A stretch of 47,614 bases of DNA, from positions 1 to 47,614 of the forward strand of contig NZ_MXQF01000021.1 in NCBI RefSeq assembly GCF_002165575.1, given 5' to 3'. The notes beneath the pieces were generated by a model that searched no databases, was not told the origin of the DNA, and saw nothing but the letters and a program-made list of their open reading frames with translations. This DNA is from Pseudoalteromonas sp. A601. Lineage in GTDB: Bacteria; Pseudomonadota; Gammaproteobacteria; Enterobacterales; Alteromonadaceae. Within the stretch, counting starts at the first letter, position 1, and the number at the start of each line of letters is the position of its first letter. Positions 37,422 through 46,506 of this stretch are shown here, piece after piece. A program made the position numbers and the translations under genes.

Positions 37422-38936
37422 ATGACCGATAAACGAATAAGTGATGGTCCTGATTGGACATTTGATTTATTACAACAATACCAAGATGAGATTGCTCGCG
37501 TTGCCGAGCATTATCGCCTAGATACTTACCCAAACCAAATTGAACTGATCACCGCAGAACAAATGATGGACGCATATTCAAGCGTTGGTATGCCAATTGG
37601 TTACAGTCATTGGTCATACGGGAAAAAGTTTATTCAAACCGAGCAAAACTACAAGCGCGGGCAAATGGGCCTTGCCTATGAAATTGTTATTAACTCAGAC
37701 CCTTGTATTGCCTATTTAATGGAAGAAAACACCCTTCCCATGCAAGCGTTGGTAATGGCTCACGCTTGTTACGGCCATAACTCATTTTTTAAAGGCAATT
37801 ACTTATTCAAAACATGGACTGATGCCAGCTCTATTATCGACTATTTATTATTTGCCAAAAACTATATCGCGCGCTGTGAAGAAAAGTATGGCATAGATGA
37901 TGTAGAAAACCTTATTGATTCATGCCACGCCTTAATGAACTACGGCGTTGACAGATATAAACGTCCTCAGCAAATTTCACTTTTTGAGGAGCAAAAGCGC
38001 CAGCAAGAGCGTGAAGAATATATGCAATCTCAAGTCAATGAGCTATGGCGTACAATTCCAACACATCAGCAGGAAACAAAAAAGCGAGAGCAACACTTTC
38101 CTTCAGAGCCACAAGAAAACATTTTGTATTTCATTGAGAAAAACGCGCCATTATTAGAGTCATGGCAGCGGGAAATTATTCGTATTGTACGCAAAATATC
38201 GCAATACTTTTACCCGCAAAAGCAAACTCAAGTCATGAACGAAGGTTGGGCGACATTTTGGCATTACACTATTTTGAATCACTTATATGATGAAGGTAAG
38301 CTTACAGATTCATTTATGTTGGAATTTTTGCAAAGCCATACCAATGTGGTTTATCAACCGCCCTATAACAGCCAGTATTACTCAGGTATTAATCCCTATG
38401 CACTTGGCTTTAATATGATGGTTGATATTCGCCGCATTTGTGAGAACCCCACAGAAGAGGATAAACAATGGTTTCCTGAATATGCCGGAAGTAATTGGCT
38501 GGATACGCTGCATTTTGCAATGCAGAACTTTAAAGATGAAAGCTTTATTAGCCAGTTTTTATCTCCTAAACTGATTCGAGATTTTAAACTCTTTACCATT
38601 ATTGATCATGAAAAATACCCGACCTTAGAAGTGGGCGCGATACATGATGACAGTGGCTATCACAAAGTGCGTGAAGCATTATCTGCACAATATAATTTGA
38701 GTAATCTTGAACCAAATATACAGGTTTATGATGTAGATGTTCGTGGTGATCGCTCATTAACTCTGCGCTATGTTCCACATAAAAACATTCCGCTAGCAAA
38801 ATCGCAAGATGAAGTGTTGAAACACCTTTATAGACTATGGGGATTTAAAGTTAAATTAGAGCAGCAATCAGGAACTGGTGATGTGAGCATCCTTGGCCAG
38901 TGCCCGTTAGATGACTCGAGACACAGCACAGAATAA
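37422..38936 (+). CDS. ycgB: SpoVR family protein YcgB
   Basis: It has 504 residues (E. coli YcgB 510). The SpoVR hallmark region is clear: MAHACYGHNSFFKGN and MNEGWATFWHYTILNHLYDEG, then YNSQYYSGINPYALGFNMM. Function is unresolved; the family is named after a Bacillus sporulation gene and follows yeaGH in many proteobacteria. In E. coli it is unlinked, but here it is the last gene of the operon. The stop codon lies at the edge of the terminator stem. Confidence 0.94.
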   Translation: MTDKRISDGPDWTFDLLQQYQDEIARVAEHYRLDTYPNQIELITAEQMMDAYSSVGMPIGYSHWSYGKKFIQTEQNYKRGQMGLAYEIVINSDPCIAYLMEENTLPMQALVMAHACYGHNSFFKGNYLFKTWTDASSIIDYLLFAKNYIARCEEKYGIDDVENLIDSCHALMNYGVDRYKRPQQISLFEEQKRQQEREEYMQSQVNELWRTIPTHQQETKKREQHFPSEPQENILYFIEKNAPLLESWQREIIRIVRKISQYFYPQKQTQVMNEGWATFWHYTILNHLYDEGKLTDSFMLEFLQSHTNVVYQPPYNSQYYSGINPYALGFNMMVDIRRICENPTEEDKQWFPEYAGSNWLDTLHFAMQNFKDESFISQFLSPKLIRDFKLFTIIDHEKYPTLEVGAIHDDSGYHKVREALSAQYNLSNLEPNIQVYDVDVRGDRSLTLRYVPHKNIPLAKSQDEVLKHLYRLWGFKVKLEQQSGTGDVSILGQCPLDDSRHSTE

Positions 38937-38962
38937 AAATGACGCCAATGCGTCATTTTTCT
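38935..38962. terminator. Terminator between ycgB and the diguanylate cyclase gene
   Basis: AAAAATGACGC (38935-38945) pairs with GCGTCATTTTT (38950-38960). It abuts the stop codons of both converging genes. Confidence 0.85.
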
Positions 38963-39925
38963 TTATAAATTTTTGTAATCAGTAATGCAGTTTCGGCCAT
39001 TATCTTTAGACGCATATAGAGCTTTGTCAGCGGCTTCAATCCACTTTTCATAACGTTCAAAACTCTCATCAAAACTAGCATAGCCAATACTCACCGTCAT
39101 TTTGATTTGTTGTCCATCAAAGTAAACAGATGAGTTTTCAATTAAGCTACGCAGCCTTTCGGCAAAAGTCTCAGCACCTACTTTATCACTATCAAGTAGA
39201 ACTACAGCGAACTCTTCGCCACCATAACGTCCTGCTATATCGGTTTCTCTGAGGGTTTTACGTAGTAAGTCTGCAATATGGCGTAATGCTTCATCGCCGC
39301 AGCGGTGACCATATTCATCATTGATTTTCTTAAAGTGATCGATATCAAACATCAATAAAGTACATATACCTGAATTGCGTTTTATGCGTAGAAACTCTTG
39401 CCGTAATGTGTTCTCCCAATGGCCGCGGTTATTCAGTTGGGTTAATGCATCGGTTTGGCTCATTTGTTCAAGCTTGCGGTTAACCTCTTCTAACTCTTTT
39501 TTATTTACCGCTTCATCCGTTACATCATAAAGAATGACGCAAATATGGCTTACCTCCCCCATGGTATTTGAAAGTGGAATAAAAGTCGCATTTTGATACA
39601 TATGATCCGCTTTACCTGTGATTGGCCGGTAGTTTTTGAAGCGAAAAATATACGGCTGTTGCTCCCAAATAGTGAATGAGCGATTCTTTAAAATAAATAC
39701 GGATTCTGACTTACTACGGAACCACTTTTCATCGATAGAGGGAAATAAATCAAATAAATCTTTATCTTTGACCGCACTCGGCAACATACCCGAGTGATTT
39801 TCCATAAAGCCATTCCAAATACACACTTTATAGTCACGGTCGAGCACCACTAAACCGACATCGACGGTGTTAAACATATCCATTAACCAATGGATTTCAT
39901 TCATGTTAAAATCAGCTGCTGGCAT
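38963..39925 (-). CDS. PAS-GGDEF diguanylate cyclase
   Basis: Makes cyclic-di-GMP from two GTP. It has 320 residues. The N-terminal PAS domain (about 10-140, with LVVLDRDYKVCIWNGFME) has no membrane helix, so the enzyme is cytosolic. The GGDEF domain has the active site GGEEF and, five residues before it, the inhibitory RxxD site (RETD), so product feedback is expected. It begins 4 bases after the response-regulator gene, forming a two-gene operon; the regulator may control its activity. Confidence 0.92.
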   Translation of the reverse strand: MPAADFNMNEIHWLMDMFNTVDVGLVVLDRDYKVCIWNGFMENHSGMLPSAVKDKDLFDLFPSIDEKWFRSKSESVFILKNRSFTIWEQQPYIFRFKNYRPITGKADHMYQNATFIPLSNTMGEVSHICVILYDVTDEAVNKKELEEVNRKLEQMSQTDALTQLNNRGHWENTLRQEFLRIKRNSGICTLLMFDIDHFKKINDEYGHRCGDEALRHIADLLRKTLRETDIAGRYGGEEFAVVLLDSDKVGAETFAERLRSLIENSSVYFDGQQIKMTVSIGYASFDESFERYEKWIEAADKALYASKDNGRNCITDYKNL

Positions 39926-39929
39926 AATG

Positions 39930-40934
39930 TTAGTCTTCTAGTAGGTAAGCAACTTTGTATTTCAAAGTTTTAAGTGAATCTTCGGTAAATAACAGCATAA
40001 GGTCACAGTTAATATTGTGATTTTCAATACCGTAGCTTATCTCTATTGCTAAAGTACGTTGCCAGCGGGATTTATTCGCCCTTACTAAATCTGATACATC
40101 ACAATGTTGGCCTAATACTACGGGGTGGCCTTGGCTAAATGTCATGTCTAATTGGCGCGATAACCCCGTTAAAATGGCGCCAATTAAGATATTACTGATA
40201 TCCATTAATAGCTCAAGCTCAACTTTATTATTTAGCTCACCTTGGTAATTCATTAGTGAAGCAATTTCTTTAAAGCTTGAATCATTTAATAATAAAAGAG
40301 CTTCCCCTGAAACACCACCACCAATAAAGCCTTGACATACACCCGATGTTGAGGCATTTGCATCGATTGAGCGCAGCGCCATATCGAGCTCATTAACTTC
40401 AAGGATATTCACATTAGGAATAGGCAGCTCAACGAATACATTAAGAAGACGGGCAAGCAAGTCCCCTGCTTGTCCCATAGCGACGTTCGTTAGTTCTTGA
40501 TAGATATCTCTTACATCCGGGTCAACCTGCTCACCAAGCTGATGAGCAAGGCGCTCTCGCATCGCTTTATCTTTAATACCGTGATGCTCAATGATGTCGG
40601 CAAGTTTTTGCGCGTCGCAAGGCTTTTGAATAAAATCAATGGCCCCTAAGTCAAGCACGCGTTGGTGTGCGTTAGGCTGAATATCACCTGAAACAACGAC
40701 CGTTAATACCGACAGAGATTGCTGCTGAATAGCTTGCAGTACTTCGTAGCCATCCATTTGCGGCATGTTTAAGTCAAGAAACAGTATTTCTGGCTGAATC
40801 GCTTTAATTTGTCCAATACAGTGAACACCATCCTCGGCAAACTCAACTTTGATATCCCAATCATCAGGTAACGAACGTGCCAATTGGCGTCGCGCTAGCT
40901 TTGAGTCATCACAAATTAGTACCGATGTTGACAT
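39930..40934 (-). CDS. Response regulator with CheC/CheX-like phosphatase domain
   Basis: It has 334 residues. The receiver domain (1-120) has D9-D10, phospho-acceptor D54 (LFLDLNMP) and the lysine in DFIQKPCD. The C-terminal half is CheC-like: its first site DIYQELTN fits D-x3-E-x2-N, with P 21 residues on. The second site reads ELLMDISN, with Asp in place of the catalytic Glu. It could remove phosphate from another CheY-like protein. It is upstream of, and cotranscribed with, the GGDEF gene. Confidence 0.85.
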   Translation of the reverse strand: MSTSVLICDDSKLARRQLARSLPDDWDIKVEFAEDGVHCIGQIKAIQPEILFLDLNMPQMDGYEVLQAIQQQSLSVLTVVVSGDIQPNAHQRVLDLGAIDFIQKPCDAQKLADIIEHHGIKDKAMRERLAHQLGEQVDPDVRDIYQELTNVAMGQAGDLLARLLNVFVELPIPNVNILEVNELDMALRSIDANASTSGVCQGFIGGGVSGEALLLLNDSSFKEIASLMNYQGELNNKVELELLMDISNILIGAILTGLSRQLDMTFSQGHPVVLGQHCDVSDLVRANKSRWQRTLAIEISYGIENHNINCDLMLLFTEDSLKTLKYKVAYLLED

Positions 40935-41077
40935 AACTTCTCTCTGTTGTTTCAGTTGTATAAGGCAAAGCCTACAACTTTTCTTTATTATTATTTGTCA
41001 GCTAATAAACATTTATTACTGCATTATGTTAATCAATGTAACCTAGATTTACAATTTTAAATTAGCGTAAACCTTGG

Positions 41078-41108
41078 TGCACTGTGTTGATTATAATACA
41101 CTGAGTGC
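41078..41108 (+). promoter_or_regulatory. Inverted repeat around the tpx -10
   Basis: TGCACT (41078-41083) and AGTGCA (41103-41108) flank GTGT/ACAC and a TATAAT (41092-41097). The TATAAT lies 41 bases before the ATG and is a likely -10 with an operator-like frame. The regulator is not identified. Confidence 0.45.
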
Positions 41109-41137
41109 AATTGCGTTAATTCTAAAGGAAATACCTT

Positions 41138-41719
41138 ATGCTTCGTTTAATCACTTTTGCGTTATGTACGTTTTGTTCAGCGACTTTTGCGGCTAATATA
41201 GCTGAAAATAGCTTAGATGCAGGTAAAGTTTCTGCTCAGTCAAAGCCAATTACACTACTTGGTACTGGGGTTGAAGTTTCGCAACAAGCGCCTAATTTTA
41301 AAGTTGTCAATGACTCTTTCTCACCAATAACATTAAATGACTATAAAGGTCAGGCTGTACTCATTAGTGTAGTGCCAAGCCTAGATACTGGAGTGTGTAG
41401 TATTCAAACTAAACATTTCAACGAAAAAGTGGCCGAGAAGTTTCCAAATATAGTGATGCTTACTATCAGTGTGGATTTACCGTTTGCACAAAAGCGTTTT
41501 TGCAAAGCCGAGAATATAGATAAAATTACCGCTTTATCTGATTCAGTATGGCGTGACTTTGGTCAAAATTATGGCTTGATCATTAAAGATATGGGGCTTC
41601 TTACCCGTGCTGTATTTGTTTTAAACAGTGAACATAAAATTGTGTATAAGCAATTAGTAGATGATTTATCGAAAGAGCCTAACTATGAGCCTATCATTAG
41701 CGCGATGAATGCGCTTTGA
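41138..41719 (+). CDS. tpx: Thiol peroxidase with predicted signal peptide
   Basis: Two-cysteine peroxiredoxin that reduces lipid and other hydroperoxides. It has 193 residues, about 25 longer than E. coli Tpx (168). The extra N-terminus is a hydrophobic signal peptide ending ATFA-AN, so this copy should be exported. Peroxidatic Cys87 (PSLDTGVCSIQT) and resolving Cys122 (KRFCKAENI) are 35 residues apart, as in atypical 2-Cys Tpx. How it would be re-reduced in the periplasm is not shown here. AAAGGA precedes the ATG. Confidence 0.9.
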   Translation: MLRLITFALCTFCSATFAANIAENSLDAGKVSAQSKPITLLGTGVEVSQQAPNFKVVNDSFSPITLNDYKGQAVLISVVPSLDTGVCSIQTKHFNEKVAEKFPNIVMLTISVDLPFAQKRFCKAENIDKITALSDSVWRDFGQNYGLIIKDMGLLTRAVFVLNSEHKIVYKQLVDDLSKEPNYEPIISAMNAL

Positions 41720-41745
41720 GCCATGACTTGTTAAATAGTAGTGAT

Positions 41746-41773
41746 AAAAAACCGCCAAATTTGGCGGTTTTTT
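41746..41773. terminator. Terminator between tpx and adk
   Basis: AAAAAACCGCCAAA (41746-41759) meets its full complement TTTGGCGGTTTTTT (41760-41773). It is usable from both strands. Confidence 0.85.
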
Positions 41774-41791
41774 AGTCCTATCAAGCACAAA

Positions 41792-42484
<693 letters not shown>

Positions 42485-42563
42485 TTATTTTTAAAGCCTG
42501 AATTCTTCCATAAGCGCTACAGATACTCAAGCAACTTATACTAATTAACTAGCCGTAGAATGC

Positions 42564-42590
42564 AAAAAAGGGACTTTCGCCCCTTTTTCA
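42564..42590 (-). terminator. Terminator of htpG
   Basis: AAAAAGGG (42565-42572) pairs with CCCTTTTT (42581-42588). It lies 24 bases after the htpG stop on the minus strand. Confidence 0.75.
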
Positions 42591-42611
42591 ATCAAATGCC
42601 TAATTTAGCAA

Positions 42612-44528
42612 TTACTTGCTCATATCTAGCATTAATTTATTCAAGCGTGTCACAAAACCCGCTGGGTCTTTTAATGTACCACGCTCAGCAAGCAATGCTT
42701 GGTCAAGCAGTACATGTGACCACTGGCCAAATTTATCTTCATCTTGCTCAACATTTAAATGCTTAACAAGTTGATGCTCAGGGTTTAGCTCAAAAATTGG
42801 TTTTGCTTCAGGAGCAGCTTGACCTACTGATTCCATTAGCTTTTGCATTTGTGAACTCATGTCGTTTTCATCTGCAACTACACATGCTGGTGAGTCTGTT
42901 AAGCGATGTGTGAAGCGTACGTCTTTCACACTATCACCCAGTGCTGTTTTAATACGTTCAACTAAGCCTTCTACTTCTTTCTCTGACTCTTCTTGCGCTT
43001 TCTTCGTTTCTTCATCATCCAAGTTACCTAGGTCAAGATCGCCTCGGGTAATTGATTTGAACGGTTTTTCTGAAAACTCTGTTAAGTGGCTCATCATCCA
43101 CTCATCAACACGGTCACTCATTAATAATACTTCGATACCTTTCTTACGGAAGATCTCTAAGTGTGGTGAGCTTTTAGCTGCGGTGAATGAATCAGCAACA
43201 ACATAGTAAATCGCATCTTGCTCTTCGTTCATACGCTCAATGTATTGCTCTAATGAAACGTTTTGAGCTTCTTCATCTGTGTGCGTTGAAGAAAAACGTA
43301 GTAATTTAGCAATCGCTTCTTTGTTGGTCGCATCTTCAGCTGGACCTTCTTTCATTACTTGACCAAATTCATTCCAAAATGTTTGGTAATCATCGGCTTT
43401 GTTTTTCGCCATACGTTCAAGCATTTTTAAAATACGTGAAGTACACCCTTTTCGAATAGCTTGTGTCACTTTGTTATCTTGTAAGATTTCACGCGATACA
43501 TTCAGCGGTAAATCGTTTGAATCTAGTAAACCTTTTACGAAGCGTAAGTAGCTTGGCATAAACTGCTCAGCGTCATCCATTACAAATACACGTTGTACGT
43601 AAAGTTTTAAGCCACTTTGACGCTCACGGTTCCATAAATCGAAAGGCGCTTTTTTAGGGATATAAAGCAGGCTTGTGTACTCAGTCTTACCTTCAACTTT
43701 ATTGTGACCCCAGCTTAGCGGCTCTTCCCAGTCATGGCTTACGTGCTTATAGAACTCTTTGTATTCATCTTCTGATATTTCAGACTTATCACGCGTCCAA
43801 AGTGCTGTAGCGCGGTTAATGCTTTCCCACTCACCTGGAACAGCTGGGATTTTCTCACCATCTTCGCCTTCAGACTCAGGTACTTCTTCTTTGTACATTT
43901 GTACAGGTGTAGAAATATGATCTGAATATTTGGTGACGATGCTACGCAAGCGCCAATCATCAGCAAACTCTGCTTCGTCTTCACGAAGGTGCAGAATAAT
44001 GTCTGTACCACGGCCTTCTTTTTCAATCTCTTCTAGGGTGTATTCGCCTTCACCTTGTGATTGCCATTCAACACCTTTTTCTTCGCCTGCTTTACGAGTG
44101 CGAACTGTTACTAAGTCAGCTACGATAAAGGCTGAATAAAAACCAACACCAAATTGACCAATTAACTGTGAATCTTTGCTTTGGTCACCAGTTAGATTTT
44201 TGAAAAACTCAGCAGTGCCTGATTTTGCAATAGTACCCAGTGAGCTGATAACTTCGTCACGGGTCATACCGATACCGTTATCTGAAATTGTCACTGTTTT
44301 TGCATCTTTATCAGCACTGATACGAACACGTAAATCCGCATCACCTTGGTATAAGTCACCATTTGAAAGCGCTAAAAAGCGTAACTTGTCAGCCGCATCT
44401 GAGGCATTCGACACAAGCTCACGTAAAAATATTTCTTTATTTGAATAAAGCGAATGGATCATTAGGTTTAATAAGCGACCTGTATCTGACCCAAACTCAT
44501 GTTTTGTGATGTTTTTTTCTTCTGACAT
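42612..44528 (-). CDS. htpG: Hsp90 chaperone HtpG
   Basis: ATP-dependent bacterial Hsp90. It has 638 residues. The N-terminal GHKL ATPase has [20 protein letters not shown] and [10 protein letters not shown]; the middle domain carries [18 protein letters not shown]; the C-terminal dimer domain ends SK. It normally responds to heat shock through sigma-32. A clear RpoH promoter was not found upstream (see rejected items). Two GGTACACAA copies 12 bases apart (44549-44569) lie just before the start. Confidence 0.97.
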   Translation of the reverse strand: MSEEKNITKHEFGSDTGRLLNLMIHSLYSNKEIFLRELVSNASDAADKLRFLALSNGDLYQGDADLRVRISADKDAKTVTISDNGIGMTRDEVISSLGTIAKSGTAEFFKNLTGDQSKDSQLIGQFGVGFYSAFIVADLVTVRTRKAGEEKGVEWQSQGEGEYTLEEIEKEGRGTDIILHLREDEAEFADDWRLRSIVTKYSDHISTPVQMYKEEVPESEGEDGEKIPAVPGEWESINRATALWTRDKSEISEDEYKEFYKHVSHDWEEPLSWGHNKVEGKTEYTSLLYIPKKAPFDLWNRERQSGLKLYVQRVFVMDDAEQFMPSYLRFVKGLLDSNDLPLNVSREILQDNKVTQAIRKGCTSRILKMLERMAKNKADDYQTFWNEFGQVMKEGPAEDATNKEAIAKLLRFSSTHTDEEAQNVSLEQYIERMNEEQDAIYYVVADSFTAAKSSPHLEIFRKKGIEVLLMSDRVDEWMMSHLTEFSEKPFKSITRGDLDLGNLDDEETKKAQEESEKEVEGLVERIKTALGDSVKDVRFTHRLTDSPACVVADENDMSSQMQKLMESVGQAAPEAKPIFELNPEHQLVKHLNVEQDEDKFGQWSHVLLDQALLAERGTLKDPAGFVTRLNKLMLDMSK

Positions 44529-44740
44529 AATATTACCCTATACTTTCTGGTACACAAGTTGGTACACAATCAAATTTGCTCTAGTAGCATGGCTTAGAAT
44601 ATTGTGTCCATAGTCGAACAATTCAAGAGTAAAAAAAGAATAAATTTGGGCTTCCATTTTAACCATTACCAAAGCTGCAAGTCTGTTTACATTCATTTGC
44701 AAAAGAAATTAAATAATGTTATTCACAGGAAAAATTACGG

Positions 44741-45610
44741 AGTGAAATTTCACAAATTAAAATTGCTGCTTTCGAATATGAGCGAATTAAAAATGAACTG
44801 AAAGAGGAGATGCTTTTTTCTCTATAAACGATAAGTCTAAAATAATTGACGCTAATGAACGTTTTTGTACTGTATTAGGGTATTCATATGAAGAAATAGT
44901 TAATCGCTCTTTTGATGAAATCTTATTAAAAAATCAGTGAATAAAAAACATAGTAAGGCGATTTGAGTTTAGTTTAGACGGTGTTATTTTAGATGCAAAT
45001 GATAAATTCTTGAATGGTGTGAAATATAGCCGAGCTCAACTAGTTGGTAAACACCATGAGATTTTTTCTCGCCTAATGAAGTTAACTCAGAAAAACATAA
45101 GAATTTTTGGTTAAAATTAAAACAGGGAGAGTTTGTTTCTGGGAGATCTAAGCGGTTTGATAGTAGATGGAAATATTTTGTGGTTAGAGGCTTCATGTAA
45201 CCCAGTTCATGACGATACAGGTGAATTATATAAAGTAATCAAATTTGCTACTGTTATAACAGAAAAAATGAACAGAGAAATTGGAAAAACCTCTGAGATA
45301 GCCTTTAATATTTCGCGAAAAACAGATGAAAATGCAGATTTAGGTCTCAATGTCATTGGTATTACCATTGAAAAAGTCACGACTCTATCTGAGGGTTTAG
45401 TGTAGTAGCTGATGAGGTACGCAACTTAGCTGCTCGAACAAGTGTTGCAACTTAACAAATTATTGAAGTTGTAAATGAAAATAGAAATTTGACTCAAAAA
45501 GCCATCACTGCAATCAATGGTAGCTTAGTACTAGCTAAAGATACTCTTTCACTCTCAAATAATGCGGGAGCCGTAATGCATGATATCCAAACGGGAGCTA
45601 AAGAAATAGT
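44741..45610 (+). pseudogene. Decayed PAS-PAS-MCP chemoreceptor gene
   Basis: Pieces of a soluble methyl-accepting chemotaxis protein remain in order but in different frames. There is a coiled coil (SEISQIKIAAFEYERIKNEL), a PAS domain (NDKSKIIDANERFCTVLGYS), a second PAS domain (FEFSLDGVILDANDKFLN ... ILWLEASCNPVHDDTGELYK), then the signalling-tip core FSVVADEVRNLAARTS and a following coiled coil. Stops interrupt it near 44938 and 45450, with several frameshifts. The end is cut by the IS3 remnant. Clearly non-functional. Confidence 0.8.
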
Positions 45611-46409
45611 TTTGACTATCAGCCAAGTGGGTTTTATGCATGGATAAAATTATGTGAGCACGTGTGTAAGCGCAAACAACAACAGCAAATGTTAGATACT
45701 CAGGTCAAAGCCGTATTTGTTGACAGTGAAGAGCGAGACGGTGCGAGACGTATCCAAGTCGAGCTGGCGGGAGCAAGGGAATAAACATGATGTAAAAACC
45801 ATCAACAGAAGCATGGGACGTCAGGGTTTAGTAGCTAAAGCAGCTCGTAAATTCAAGTCGACCACCGACAGTAAACACAATTTACCTGTGGCCTCTAATT
45901 TACTTGAGCAGAACTTTACCGCCGATAAGCCTAATCAAAAATGGGCAGGTGATATCACGTATCTAATGACCAGCGAAGGATGGCTTTACCTCGCTGTGAT
46001 TATCGACCTGTACTCGCGCTCAGTGATTGGTTGGTCAATGAGTACACGCATGACATCATCTTTGGTGTGTGACGCCCTGCAAATGGCTATCTGGCGCCGA
46101 GGTAGACCTAAAGATGTCATTGTACATAGTGATAGAGGCAGCCAATATGCTTCCCATGCTTATCGTGATTTATTAAGCGAACATCATTTAATGCAAAGTA
46201 TGAGTCGTAAAGGCAACTGCTGGGATAATGCGTGTTTGGAAAGCTTCTGCCATTCACTCAAGGTCGAAGCCATCCAATATGAGCCTATTATGAACCGAGA
46301 AACCATGAGGCAGCATGTATTTGAATATATAGAAATTGATTACAACAAAAAGAGAAGGCATAGTGCGTTAGCTAAAGTATCCCCAGAATTAACCTTTATA
46401 TATCAATGA
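45611..46409 (+). pseudogene. IS3-family transposase OrfB remnant (5' truncated, frameshifted)
   Basis: Frame one (from about 45623) reads PSGFYAW ... ARRIQVELA, the usual N-terminal half of IS3 OrfB, then hits a stop near 45784. The homology goes on in another frame (45717-46409) with the complete DDE core: Asp in GDITYL, Asp in [10 protein letters not shown], Glu in [12 protein letters not shown], and the motif SRKGNCWDN. The first 25-40 residues and all of orfA are missing, and no terminal repeats were found. The element entered the MCP gene and then decayed. Confidence 0.85.
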
Positions 46410-46444
46410 ACTAATAGTATTAAAAAATGTGGAATGTGAGGGAA

Positions 46445-46506
46445 CATTCATGGTGTTTTGTGATCTTATGAATCGCCAAAAACAACAGAACTAAACACCA
46501 TGAATG
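46445..46506 (+). promoter_or_regulatory. Fold-back stem over the transposase start codon
   Basis: CATTCATGGTGTTT (46445-46458) is the perfect complement of AAACACCATGAATG (46493-46506), which contains the transposase ATG (46500-46502). A transcript entering from outside would hide the start codon in a 14-bp stem. A transcript started inside the 34-base loop would not. A GATC lies in the loop (46462-46465). Confidence 0.65.

Noticed and set aside
44599..44627. Possible sigma-32 promoter of htpG (minus strand CTTGAAT, then CACAATAT)
   Set aside because: The -35 is good but the -10 lacks the CCCC run. It is too weak next to the clear RpoH sites of grpE and the HrcA-like gene.
44604..44801. 65-codon plus-strand ORF between htpG and the MCP remnant
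   Set aside because: Basic, AT-driven translation that overlaps the start of the MCP remnant in another frame; no ribosome site.
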